From Syntrophomonas sp964422685 (GTDB lineage: Bacteria; Bacillota; Syntrophomonadia; Syntrophomonadales; Syntrophomonadaceae): a DNA stretch of 15,975 bases. The position numbers and the translations under genes were made by a program. Shown here piece by piece: positions 7,071 to 13,891 of this stretch. The stretch's first letter is position 1, and every line of letters begins with the position of its first letter. The stretch covers positions 1-15,975 of the forward strand of contig CAYRCG010000039.1 of the NCBI GenBank assembly GCA_964422685.1, in the 5' to 3' direction. Below the pieces are notes generated by a model. That model was not told the DNA's origin, did no database searches, and worked only from the letters and a program-made list of their open reading frames with translations.

Positions 7071-7856
7071 CTAGCGCCGCAGGTTGGCCGCTGTCTGCAG
7101 CATTTCATCCGAGGATATGATTACTTTAGAATTAATTTCATAGGCCCGCTGCGCGGTTATTAGATTGACCATTTCCTCCACAATCTGCACATTAGACATT
7201 TCTAAGTAACCCGCTTCGAGGGATACGCTGCTGTCGCTATCCGGCTCCCACTCTTGTGCTTCCCCTGAATTAGGAGTTGCCCGGTAAAGGTTTTTGCCCA
7301 TCTTTTGCAAACCGGCCGGGTTTATAAACTTAAAAAGTGCCAACTGGCCAGCTTCCTCCGGTTCTTCTTGCCCGGGTTTCATATAGGTAATTTTACCATC
7401 GGAGGCAATCAGGATGTCATAGGCCCCCTCATCGAATTCATCGGCTCCTTCCAGGAGGCTGCCGTCGGCAGTCACCAATTGACCATTGGCATCGATTTTA
7501 AAGGCACCATCTCGGGTGTAGAAAAGCTCATCACTACCGGGTACCTGCACCCCGAAGAAGGCGGTGCCGTTTATGGCTACATCTAGCGGATTCTCGGTTG
7601 CTTGGAGGTTGCCGGTGTTAAATATGGTATTGATAGCGGCTGGTTTTACCCCGAGTCCTACCAATAGTCCTACCGGCTCATTCCTGTCTTCATCTGCCGC
7701 TGGGCGCCGGATGGTCTGGTAAAGGAGATCCTGGAATTCTAGCCTTTGTTTTTTGAAACCAACGGTATTCACATTAGCCATGTTATGGGATAAGGTGTCG
7801 ATGTTGAGTTGCTGGGCATACATACCCGAACTAGCAGTATAAAGGGACCGCATCAT
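7071..7856 (-). CDS. flgG: Flagellar distal rod protein FlgG
   Basis: A 261-residue flagellar basal-body rod protein. The N-terminal rod motif MRSLYTASSGMYAQQ with NMANVNTVGFK matches FlgG. The middle block NPLDVAINGTAFFGV with YTRDGAFKID is the conserved rod/hook core. The C-terminal block SNVQIVEEMVNLITAQRAYEINSK with MLQTAANL is the coiled-coil end that packs in the rod. The chosen ATG is ten bases after GGAGG; an in-frame start further up would put a hydrophobic 16-residue tail on a protein that normally has none. The downstream partner is flgJ, 132 bases later. No flgF lies next to it. A sigma-28-like promoter is proposed at 7974-8001. Confidence 0.92.
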   Translation of the reverse strand: MMRSLYTASSGMYAQQLNIDTLSHNMANVNTVGFKKQRLEFQDLLYQTIRRPAADEDRNEPVGLLVGLGVKPAAINTIFNTGNLQATENPLDVAINGTAFFGVQVPGSDELFYTRDGAFKIDANGQLVTADGSLLEGADEFDEGAYDILIASDGKITYMKPGQEEPEEAGQLALFKFINPAGLQKMGKNLYRATPNSGEAQEWEPDSDSSVSLEAGYLEMSNVQIVEEMVNLITAQRAYEINSKVIISSDEMLQTAANLRR

Positions 7857-7919
7857 AAGCACTATTCCTCCTAAAATAAAGATTAGGATACTACAGCACA
7901 TCAATCATTCTGCGCTGTT

Positions 7920-7948
7920 ACGGGCCCCTCTAGGTGAGTCCAGCCCGT
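7920..7948 (-). promoter_or_regulatory. Stem-loop in the flgG leader
   Basis: ACGGGC and GCCCGT form a 6-bp GC-rich stem around a 17-base loop. If the sigma-28-like promoter is used, it lies in the 5' leader of flgG about 60-90 bases before the start. It matches no riboswitch I know. Confidence 0.3.
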
Positions 7949-7973
7949 TTGATAAACAAGTATATCATTAGGA

Positions 7974-8001
7974 TTATCGAAAAACAGAGGGAAAAGCTTG
8001 A
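7974..8001 (-). promoter_or_regulatory. Sigma-28 (SigD/FliA)-like promoter of flgG
   Basis: On the minus strand TCAAGCTT (7994-8001; six of eight to TAAAGTTT) is followed after 12 bases by TTCGATAA (7974-7981; six of eight to GCCGATAA). The usual spacer is 11. Transcription would start near 7967, about 110 bases before the flgG ATG. Confidence 0.4.
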
Positions 8002-8084
8002 GCGATATTAAATATTATTCTCCAATACTTATTCCACTGCCAAGAATCGGACCCTGAGGTTTATGCCATGCCATTATAACGACA

Positions 8085-8101
8085 TATTGATAGAATCAAT
8101 A
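8085..8101. repeat. Operator-like palindrome
   Basis: TATTGAT and ATCAATA, perfect 7-bp arms with a 3-base centre AGA. It is a plausible site for a dimeric DNA-binding protein between flgG and ylmC. Confidence 0.4.
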
Positions 8102-8176
8102 AGCACAATGTGTAGCGGTATGGTAACAGGAATAAAGGTTTCCGTAGCGGAAGCAACGTTAGATTATAAATAGGCA

Positions 8177-8190
8177 TGGAAACATTTCCA
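8177..8190. repeat. Operator-like palindrome
   Basis: TGGAAA, CA, TTTCCA: a 14-bp site with perfect 6-bp arms, 128 bases before the ylmC start. Confidence 0.35.
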
Positions 8191-8318
8191 ATAGTTTTTC
8201 ATATATTAGAATTAGCGCTACTGCAGGACCTCTTCATATCGAACGGGTTTGCATTTTTCTACCCTAAAGGTAACTCCTATATTGGCTACCTGCGCTTTTA
8301 GAAAGGAAGGGATAGCAA

Positions 8319-8609
8319 ATGATAAAAGTGTCGGATTTAAGAGCCCGTGATGTGGTAAACATCCTGGATGGCAAGAAGCTGGGTAATATTGTGGATATAG
8401 ACCTAGACCTGGATAATGGCAAAGTCACTTCCTTAATCCTGCCTGCGCGTAATCGCCGCTATAACTTTTTCTCGCGCCGAGAGGAATTGTCAGTACCTTG
8501 GAACAAGATAATCAGAATAGGCCGTGATGTAATTCTGGTGGAAATGCCGGTAGCAAATGAAATAGACCCCTACCGAAGGGATTATCTTTTGGACGAAGAA
8601 CAGCTCTAA
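8319..8609 (+). CDS. ylmC: YlmC/YmxH family PRC-barrel protein
   Basis: A 96-residue soluble protein with a single PRC-barrel-like domain covering most of its length. MIKVSDLRARDVVNILDGKKLG and the following alternating strands match the family, which occurs in spore-formers. The Bacillus members are linked to sporulation, but no biochemical role is established. The ATG follows AGGAAGGGA at normal spacing. It lies 84 bases ahead of nrdR on the same strand, a pairing seen in other Clostridia. A separate promoter before nrdR suggests they need not be co-transcribed. Confidence 0.85.
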   Translation: MIKVSDLRARDVVNILDGKKLGNIVDIDLDLDNGKVTSLILPARNRRYNFFSRREELSVPWNKIIRIGRDVILVEMPVANEIDPYRRDYLLDEEQL

Positions 8610-8632
8610 AATCCGGGAACCTGGTTAAAGTC

Positions 8633-8661
8633 TTGAATTCCATCACTTTTTTATTCATAAT
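8633..8661 (+). promoter_or_regulatory. Sigma-A promoter of nrdR
   Basis: TTGAAT (8633-8638), a 17-base spacer and CATAAT (8656-8661; five of six to TATAAT). Transcription would start near 8668, giving a short leader of about 26 bases. Confidence 0.6.
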
Positions 8662-8693
8662 AAAGGCATATTGGGAACAAGGGGTGATAAATA

Positions 8694-9149
8694 ATGCGTT
8701 GCCCTTATTGCCAGGAATTCGAAAGCCGGGTGGTTGATTCTCGCTCCGGTGACGACGGTTCTTTTATCCGTAGGCGGCGCGAGTGCAATGCCTGCAAAAA
8801 AAGGTTTACCACCTATGAAAGGCTAGAAGAAAGAGGTCTGTTGGTAATAAAAAAAGGGGGGAACCGGGAGGCATTTGACCGGAAAAAAATACTTGACGGT
8901 ATAGCTAGGGCATGTGAGAAACGGCCGGTTAGCATGGAAGAAATGGAAAACATGGTGGCTAGCATTGAACGGGAGTTACGGGAGCTCTATGAGCATGAAG
9001 TAAGCAGCAAAACTATCGGTGAAATGGTTATGGACAGGCTACAGCGCAGGGATGAAGTGGCTTATGTTCGTTTTGCCTCAGTCTACCGACAGTTTACCGA
9101 TCTAAACAGTTTTATCAAGACCATTGATCAGCTTAACCGAGGTAAATAA
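8694..9149 (+). CDS. nrdR: Transcriptional repressor NrdR
   Basis: A 151-residue regulator of ribonucleotide reductase genes, the normal family length. The N-terminal zinc ribbon has Cys3, Cys6, Cys31 and Cys34 (CPYC and CNAC) with the basic RRRREC segment. The rest (about 46-136) is an ATP-cone that senses ATP/dATP. Conserved blocks include VVDSR, RRFTTYE-like KRFTTYER and VAYVRFASVYRQF. The family binds paired NrdR boxes; no ribonucleotide reductase gene is in the window. The ATG follows AAGGGGTGAT. It converges with the DUF2007 gene over 24 bases without a clear terminator. Confidence 0.97.
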   Translation: MRCPYCQEFESRVVDSRSGDDGSFIRRRRECNACKKRFTTYERLEERGLLVIKKGGNREAFDRKKILDGIARACEKRPVSMEEMENMVASIERELRELYEHEVSSKTIGEMVMDRLQRRDEVAYVRFASVYRQFTDLNSFIKTIDQLNRGK

Positions 9150-9173
9150 AGGAGAATGTGTGAGGCATGGCGT

Positions 9174-9461
9174 TCATTCTTCTGTAGTTTCGGATTCCAG
9201 GAGATCGCGTGCCTCTTCCACCAGTTCCTCGGGAACGGCGATTGTTACTTCGGCTAACGGACCGATAGAAAAAGGGAGTTGAGGTATTTCTCGCCTTGAT
9301 ACTTTAACGGGAATACCGTAAAACTTAAGCATGCTTTCTATTACTATATCATTAGGGGGGTAGACTTTACTGATGGTGATCCAGGATTTTACTTCTCGGG
9401 CGGCCAAATCTTGCTCGCGTTCGGGATCGTGACCGTTTTCCTTAATGTTGGAATAACCCAT
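9174..9461 (-). CDS. DUF2007 putative signal-transducing protein
   Basis: A 95-residue soluble protein. The core (about 25-90) has SWITISKVYPPNDIVIESMLKFYGIPVKV, then AEVTIAVPEELVEEARDLLE. This is the pattern of the DUF2007 family, whose name suggests signal transduction although function is not proven. The start is set by AGGAGGT nine bases before the ATG. It has a near-consensus promoter (9519-9547) that overlaps the translation start of the divergent response regulator. Confidence 0.75.
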   Translation of the reverse strand: MGYSNIKENGHDPEREQDLAAREVKSWITISKVYPPNDIVIESMLKFYGIPVKVSRREIPQLPFSIGPLAEVTIAVPEELVEEARDLLESETTEE

Positions 9462-9518
9462 CGATAACGCACCTCCTGTAAAGTATCATGATAAAATTAA
9501 CTAAAGGTGATGGGAATA

Positions 9519-9547
9519 ATTATCTGTGTTTGGAGTGAAGATGTCAA
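9519..9547 (-). promoter_or_regulatory. Strong sigma-A promoter of the DUF2007 gene
   Basis: On the minus strand TTGACA (9542-9547, perfect) is followed after exactly 17 bases by GATAAT (9519-9524, five of six). Transcription would start near 9512. The -35 box lies between the ribosome binding site and ATG of the divergent response regulator gene. Confidence 0.75.
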
Positions 9548-9558
9548 GCAATGCATAA
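9541..9558 (+). other. Possible five-codon leader ORF overlapping the regulator start
   Basis: ATG at 9541 encodes MSSNA and stops at TAA (9556-9558). It has GGAGTGAAG just before it, better placed than for the regulator ATG at 9551, which is 15 bases from GGAG. The stop overlaps the regulator start, a layout that would allow coupled initiation. It may also be chance. Confidence 0.3.
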
Positions 9559-10270
9559 TGCAAAAATTTTGGTGGTAGATGATGAAACATATATAGTCGA
9601 ATTGGTTAAATTTAATCTAGAAAAAGAGGGCTTTAGGGTGGCCGTAGCCTATGATGGGCAAAGTGCCCTGGAAATGGTCGAGGAAACCCGCCCGGATTTA
9701 ATACTGTTGGATATAATGCTACCCCGAATGGATGGTCTAGAAGTGTGCCGGACCTTAAAGCAGGATACGGATTATAAGACGATTCCGATAATAATGTTAA
9801 CAGCCAAAGGGGAAGAAATCGATACTATATTGGGCTTGGAAATGGGGGCTGATGATTATATAAAAAAACCTTTCAGTCCCAGGGAAATGATAGCTCGAGT
9901 AAAAGCTCGGCTCCGAGCTTTGCGTATCCTAAAGGCGGAAAAGGCTATGGGACAAAAGGTCTATGTTTTCAAGGAGTTAACCGTTGTGCCCGAAAAATAT
10001 GAGGCTTTTCTCGGGGAAGAAAGGCTGGAGCTTACTCCCAAGGAATTTGAACTTTTACGGCTGATGGCATCGAACCAAGGGAAGGTTTTTACCCGGGAAG
10101 TATTATTAGAAAAGGTATGGGGCTATGAATTCTCCGGGGATACCCGCACAGTTGATGTCCATATCCGGCACCTCAGGCAAAAACTAGGGGATGATTCTAC
10201 TTACCCTGACTATATTGAGACAGTCCGAGGTGTTGGGTACCGTTTTGTAGAAGGACAAGCCAAAGGCTAG
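9551..10270 (+). CDS. Response regulator, OmpR/PhoB (PhoP) family
   Basis: A 239-residue transcription factor. The receiver domain (about 4-118) has the acidic pair Asp10-Asp11, the phosphoacceptor Asp54 in LLDIM, Thr84 in MLTAKG and Lys106 in KKPFSP. The winged-helix output domain (about 138-234) has LTPKEFELLRLM and DTRTVDVHIRHLRQKLG. It resembles PhoP/PhoB-type regulators, but no phosphate transport genes are in the window, so the signal is unknown. ATG 9551 is the only standard start ahead of the receiver, since the frame has a TGA at 9536. The kinase gene follows after 14 bases. Confidence 0.92.
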   Translation: MHNAKILVVDDETYIVELVKFNLEKEGFRVAVAYDGQSALEMVEETRPDLILLDIMLPRMDGLEVCRTLKQDTDYKTIPIIMLTAKGEEIDTILGLEMGADDYIKKPFSPREMIARVKARLRALRILKAEKAMGQKVYVFKELTVVPEKYEAFLGEERLELTPKEFELLRLMASNQGKVFTREVLLEKVWGYEFSGDTRTVDVHIRHLRQKLGDDSTYPDYIETVRGVGYRFVEGQAKG

Positions 10271-10284
10271 AAAGGTGAATTAAA

Positions 10285-11325
10285 ATGGACAGTGCCCGGG
10301 AGAAAAGAATGATGCAGTCCATTTTGAGCTGTATGGTTGATGGGGTATTACTGCTCGATATCGATGGACGCATCATTCATGCTAACAAAGCTGCGGAAAT
10401 CCTATTTTTAGTTCGTGAGGGGTTATTGTTAGGAAAGCGCTTAACCCAAATTAGCAGGAATAGGGAAATAATTGATATGATTGATGAAGTCCTAGTAAGC
10501 GGGAATGAAAGTTTTACCGAAACCGTTATTAGGCCCAGTACACTAATTTTCCGGGTTCATGCTGTTCCTAGGAAGGACCAGCATGACCAGATTGAAGGAG
10601 CTATTGTAGTATTTCACGATGTTACTGATGCCAGGAATTTTGATCAAGTAAGGTCTGATTTTGTAGGCAATGTATCCCATGAGCTAAGGACTCCTTTGAC
10701 TTCTATCAAAGGATTTGTCGAGACACTTTTAGATGGCGCTATGGAAAATAGCGATAGTTGCCGGCGCTTTCTTTCTATTATAGATACCGAAACCGATCGT
10801 TTGACTCGCCTTATTGAGGACCTTTTAACCTTATCTTCGATCGAATCGCAAGAGCGCATAGTTTGTTTGAAACCGGCTTGCCTGTTGCGTTCGATTCGTA
10901 GTGTTATGAACATGTTTGGGCCACAGATCAGTGAAAACTCTTTGCATGTTGAATTTATCCATCCCCACCCTATGCCCTTGATTCAGGCTGATGAGGATTT
11001 GTTAGGTCAGGTATTCATTAATTTACTGGATAATGCGATAAAATACACTCCCGTCCAGGGAAGGATTGTAATCAGATGTCAAAGACGGGATAGCCGCATT
11101 ATCACTACCGTGAAGGATAGCGGTATGGGAATCCCCCGGGAAAGTCTGCCTCGGGTTTTCGAACGTTTCTATCGTGTAGACAAGGCTCGTTCCAGACAGC
11201 AAGGAGGGACCGGTTTAGGTTTATCCATAGTAAAACACATTGTGGAATCTCATGGCGGGGAGGTATTTGTGGATAGTGAAATAGGGCGGGGGTCTACTTT
11301 CGGGGTAAGTTTCCTAGTAATGTAA
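10285..11325 (+). CDS. PAS-containing histidine kinase without membrane segments (PhoR-like)
   Basis: A 346-residue kinase, presumably the partner of the adjacent regulator. A PAS domain (about 8-115) starts at once with MMQSILSCMVDGVLLLDIDGRI-like sequence. The dimerisation box has His132 in NVSHELRTPLTS. The ATPase domain has the N box FINLLDNAIKY (Asn246 and Asn250), the G1 box DSGMGIP (278-284), FERFYR and the G2 box GGTGLGLS. All catalytic motifs are intact. PhoR proteins usually carry two membrane helices and an outer sensor before the PAS domain, and none is present here. The ATG has AAAGGTGA at normal spacing, right after the regulator stop, so the short form looks real. It probably senses a cytoplasmic signal or a partner protein. 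Confidence 0.92.
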   Translation: MDSAREKRMMQSILSCMVDGVLLLDIDGRIIHANKAAEILFLVREGLLLGKRLTQISRNREIIDMIDEVLVSGNESFTETVIRPSTLIFRVHAVPRKDQHDQIEGAIVVFHDVTDARNFDQVRSDFVGNVSHELRTPLTSIKGFVETLLDGAMENSDSCRRFLSIIDTETDRLTRLIEDLLTLSSIESQERIVCLKPACLLRSIRSVMNMFGPQISENSLHVEFIHPHPMPLIQADEDLLGQVFINLLDNAIKYTPVQGRIVIRCQRRDSRIITTVKDSGMGIPRESLPRVFERFYRVDKARSRQQGGTGLGLSIVKHIVESHGGEVFVDSEIGRGSTFGVSFLVM

Positions 11326-11342
11326 CCTTTCTTCTAACCTGC

Positions 11343-11372
11343 ATGACATCAAGACCTAAAACATGCTATCAT
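11343..11372 (+). promoter_or_regulatory. Sigma-A-like promoter of yggS
   Basis: ATGACA (11343-11348; five of six), an 18-base spacer and TATCAT (11367-11372; five of six). It lies 69 bases before the yggS ATG and would separate the two-component genes from the division cluster. Confidence 0.45.
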
Positions 11373-11440
11373 CAAACAAGGTCCCGGGTAATATCTTGGT
11401 ATCTGTTCTGGGATAGGAAGGGCGATTGCCGGGAGGTTAT

Positions 11441-12124
11441 ATGGCTACGGAAAAGATAAAAACGAACTGGGAAAATATTAAAAAGAATATCGAACGGGCG
11501 GCCTTTATAAGCGGACGGACGGCTGAAGAAGTCACCCTGGTGGCGGTTAGTAAAACCGTAGATATCGAAAAAGTTAGGCAAGTGCACAACCTGGGCATAA
11601 ATGACTTCGGGGAAAACAGGGTAAACGAGCTATTAAGCAAAAGGGAGGCTCTCCCTGACGTTAACTGGCACTTGATTGGACGCCTACAAACCAATAAGGT
11701 AAAGGATATTGCAGGTAAAGTCGCCTTAATTCACTCCTTGGATCGTTGGAGATTAGCCCAGGAGTTGGAAAAGCGGGGGGGGCTGCTAGGGCAGAAGTTG
11801 CCGGTTCTGATCCAGTTAAATATATCCGGGGAGGAACAGAAAGCCGGTTTTAAACCGACAGAACTCGAGGAAGTGCTGGGTGCGGCGGAAAAGTTTAACA
11901 ATCTGCGTATTTATGGTCTCATGACTATGGCGCCGATGGACCCCGATCCGGAAAAAGCAAGACCGGTATTTAAAGAATTATATCGGCTTCGGCAAAAGTA
12001 TATGGCTAGGGACTATAAGAATGTAGAACTGAAGGTTTTATCTATGGGGATGTCCCAGGATTATGTCGTGGCTATCGAGGAAGGTGCCAATCTGGTTAGG
12101 ATTGGCAGTGCTCTATTTCAGTAG
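11441..12124 (+). CDS. yggS: YggS family pyridoxal phosphate homeostasis protein
   Basis: A 227-residue single-domain alanine-racemase-fold protein (YggS/YlmE/PROSC). It binds pyridoxal phosphate and keeps its free level in balance without known enzymatic activity. The cofactor lysine is Lys38 in LVAVSKTVD. FGENRVNELLSK, WHLIGRLQTNK and the C-terminal MGMSQDY with VRIGSALF bind the phosphate and complete the barrel. I chose ATG 11441, with GGGAGGT before it, which gives the usual family N terminus. An in-frame TTG at 11426 has a comparable ribosome site and adds five residues. In many Firmicutes this gene precedes sepF, as here. Confidence 0.95.
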   Translation: MATEKIKTNWENIKKNIERAAFISGRTAEEVTLVAVSKTVDIEKVRQVHNLGINDFGENRVNELLSKREALPDVNWHLIGRLQTNKVKDIAGKVALIHSLDRWRLAQELEKRGGLLGQKLPVLIQLNISGEEQKAGFKPTELEEVLGAAEKFNNLRIYGLMTMAPMDPDPEKARPVFKELYRLRQKYMARDYKNVELKVLSMGMSQDYVVAIEEGANLVRIGSALFQ

Positions 12125-12159
12125 GTTTACCCGGGAACAATGCAAAAAGCGCAGTCTCT

Positions 12160-12190
12160 GTCATTGCGGGGGCGCAGCGACGCGGCAACC
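12160..12190. repeat. REP-like dispersed repeat remnant
   Basis: GTCATTGCGGGGGCGCAGCG followed by ACGCGGCAACC. From memory this resembles a short palindromic repeat widespread in bacterial intergenic DNA, with the core GTCATTGCG...GCGCAGCGACG..GGCAA. The ends TTGC and GCAA are complementary. It is GC-rich compared with its surroundings. Only one copy is in the window. Confidence 0.5.
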
Positions 12191-12265
12191 TTAGGCTATT
12201 ATTCGTAACAATGGAGAGGGCGGTAGTGAAGGACAGAAGACGAAAACCAAAAGGGATGGGCTACA

Positions 12266-12300
12266 AGTGGTATATTTTATTGAGCTGAAATACTACCACT
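12266..12300. repeat. Inverted repeat upstream of sepF
   Basis: Perfect 7-bp arms AGTGGTA and TACCACT, 21 bases apart, 46 bases before the sepF ATG. It may be an operator or a leader hairpin. I found no clear promoter in the 221-base yggS-sepF gap. Confidence 0.4.
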
Positions 12301-12345
12301 AAAGCTTTTATTTAACTTCGTTTTATAGGTAAAGGAGGCTTTAGA

Positions 12346-12774
12346 ATGGGTATAATGGACGGGCTTTGGAGATGGTTGGGGGTAGAAAGAGAAGAAGTAA
12401 GAGAGGAGATAATTGAACTACCCGCTTACAGCGAGGAAAAACCAAAAGGTTCTAACAACATTGTCAGTCTACATAGCAACAAAAGCTTTAAGGTTGTGGT
12501 ATGTGAACCCGAAAACTTTGATGAAGTGCAGGTGTTAGCTGATCATTTAAAAAGCAGAAAACAACTGATTTTGAATTTTGATAATACCCCTCCCGAAGTG
12601 TCTCAGCGGATCATTGATTTTATCAGCGGGACTACTTATTCGTTAGAAGGCCATAGCCAGCAACTGGGAAAAGACATTTTCATTTTCACCCCTAGCAATG
12701 TGGAAATAGCTAAGGACCACCGTTCATTAATGCGCAAACACGGGTTTACCAATCCTTTCGGGGGTGAAAGATAG
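12346..12774 (+). CDS. sepF: Cell division protein SepF
   Basis: A 142-residue division protein that anchors FtsZ filaments to the membrane and bundles them in Gram-positive bacteria. The first residues MGIMDGLWRWLG form an amphipathic membrane-binding helix. A charged linker follows to about residue 45. The globular core (about 47-120) has the family segment LILNFDNTPPEVSQRIIDFISG. Length and domain order are normal. The ATG is seven bases after AAAGGAGG. The stop overlaps the proC GTG by one base, so translation of proC is likely coupled. Confidence 0.95.
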   Translation: MGIMDGLWRWLGVEREEVREEIIELPAYSEEKPKGSNNIVSLHSNKSFKVVVCEPENFDEVQVLADHLKSRKQLILNFDNTPPEVSQRIIDFISGTTYSLEGHSQQLGKDIFIFTPSNVEIAKDHRSLMRKHGFTNPFGGER

Positions 12775-13580
12775 TGGCGGGAAATTTGGGGCTAATCGGG
12801 TGCGGTAAAATGGCCTATGCCCTCGTGAAAGGTATCGGGGGGGCAGAATTTCTAGGATTCGATTCTTTGCTGGTAAATGATATCGACCCGGAGCGGGAGA
12901 TGCTGTTCCAGGAAGAATTCCAGGCCGTCCCGCAGAAAGCCGGGGAAATTTTGCGCTCCAGCCGGGCTATTATCCTGGCGGTGAAACCGCAGCAGGTAAG
13001 AATGGTACTGGATACTAATCAACCGTTATGGTCAACTAAACATCTTCTGATATCACTTGCTGCCGGTATTAAAACGTCAACTTACGAGGATGAAATAGGC
13101 CTTCATTTGCCGGTAGTGAGAGTAATGCCTAATACACCGTGCTTGGTGGGACAGGGGGTATCGGCTATCTCAGCCGGACGATATGCCGGTGATAAAGAAC
13201 TTCAACTGGTTGCAAAAATGCTAGGGCAACTCGGTATCTGTGTTACGGTAGAGGAAAAAGACATGGATGCTATTACCGCTGTATCAGGAAGCGGACCCGC
13301 CTATATCTTTTTGGTAGTAGAATCCCTTATGAATGCTGCCCTCCAGCTAGGTTTGGATTTAAAAATAGCTCGCCGGCTGGTAGTGAATACGGTTAAAGGC
13401 AGTATAGAGATGATGGAGCAAAGTGGGGAACACCCCGCTATTTTGCGGGAACAGGTTTGCTCACCCGGAGGCACAACTATCGCGGGGATTCGCCAACTAG
13501 AGGAAAACGGGTTGCGCCGGGCATTTTTTCAAGCGGTTGAAAAGGCGTATGAGAGGTCGATAGAATTGGGCGAAAAATAG
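12774..13580 (+). CDS. proC: Pyrroline-5-carboxylate reductase
   Basis: A 268-residue enzyme for the last step of proline synthesis, reducing 1-pyrroline-5-carboxylate with NAD(P)H. The nucleotide loop GLIGCGKMA is at 6-14, AVKPQQ at 69-74 and VMPNTP at 117-122. The C-terminal helical domain has SGSGPAY (171-177) and CSPGGTT (229-235), which shape the active site. It starts with GTG in a TAGTG overlap with sepF. Its place between sepF and yggT is a known arrangement in Clostridia and probably reflects shared transcription rather than shared function. Confidence 0.97.
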   Translation: MAGNLGLIGCGKMAYALVKGIGGAEFLGFDSLLVNDIDPEREMLFQEEFQAVPQKAGEILRSSRAIILAVKPQQVRMVLDTNQPLWSTKHLLISLAAGIKTSTYEDEIGLHLPVVRVMPNTPCLVGQGVSAISAGRYAGDKELQLVAKMLGQLGICVTVEEKDMDAITAVSGSGPAYIFLVVESLMNAALQLGLDLKIARRLVVNTVKGSIEMMEQSGEHPAILREQVCSPGGTTIAGIRQLEENGLRRAFFQAVEKAYERSIELGEK

Positions 13581-13608
13581 GGTTATTATAACGGGGAGGA
13601 AATAAGAA

Positions 13609-13878
13609 TTGGCTATTTATCAGATTATACAGATTGTCAACATGGCGTTCAATGTTCTGGTATGGTTAGTAATCGCGCGTTGTATTCTATCATTTGTTAG
13701 GCACAATCCCTACCAGCCCCTAATTAAGTTTGTTTATGATATAACAGAACCGATAATGGCCCCTTTCCGTAGGCTCATTCCCGCTGCCGGCGGGATTGAC
13801 TTTTCTCCTATTATTGCCATTTTAGCAGTTACCCTGATACAGAAGATTGTAGTGGAACTACTCTATGCTTTAGTGTAA
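13609..13878 (+). CDS. yggT: YggT family membrane protein
   Basis: An 89-residue membrane protein with two hydrophobic stretches (about 5-27 and 62-87). Between them are FVRHNPYQPLIKFVYDITEPIMAPFRRLIP, the family signature. The start is TTG with GGGGAGGA eight bases upstream; the next ATG would remove part of the first helix. Relatives (YlmG) are linked to division-site or membrane organisation, but the mechanism is unknown. The stop overlaps the ribosome site of the next gene. Confidence 0.92.
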   Translation: MAIYQIIQIVNMAFNVLVWLVIARCILSFVRHNPYQPLIKFVYDITEPIMAPFRRLIPAAGGIDFSPIIAILAVTLIQKIVVELLYALV

Positions 13879-13891
13879 AGGAGATTTTTGA

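Larger units (their letters stand above)
7857..8318. other. Divergent intergenic region flgG / ylmC
   Basis: About 460 bases with no supported gene. It contains the flgG ribosome site, a 6-bp stem (7920-7948), a sigma-28-like promoter for flgG and three short inverted repeats (8085-8101, 8140-8152, 8177-8190). I found no clear promoter for ylmC. Confidence 0.5.

Noticed and set aside
6655..7074. 139-residue plus-strand ORF over flgJ
   Set aside because: Antisense to flgJ and runs through the terminator hairpin; no family resemblance.
7920..7948. Leader stem-loop of flgG as a riboswitch
   Set aside because: Only one 6-bp stem; no conserved core of any riboswitch class I can recognise.
11372..11440. 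T-box or other leader control before yggS
   Set aside because: GGTCCCGGG and nearby repeats do not form the T-box core, and no terminator/antiterminator pair is visible.
12211..12288. 25-codon ORF (begins MERAVVKD) in the yggS-sepF gap
   Set aside because: No ribosome binding site, ends inside the inverted repeat, basic composition without any known match.
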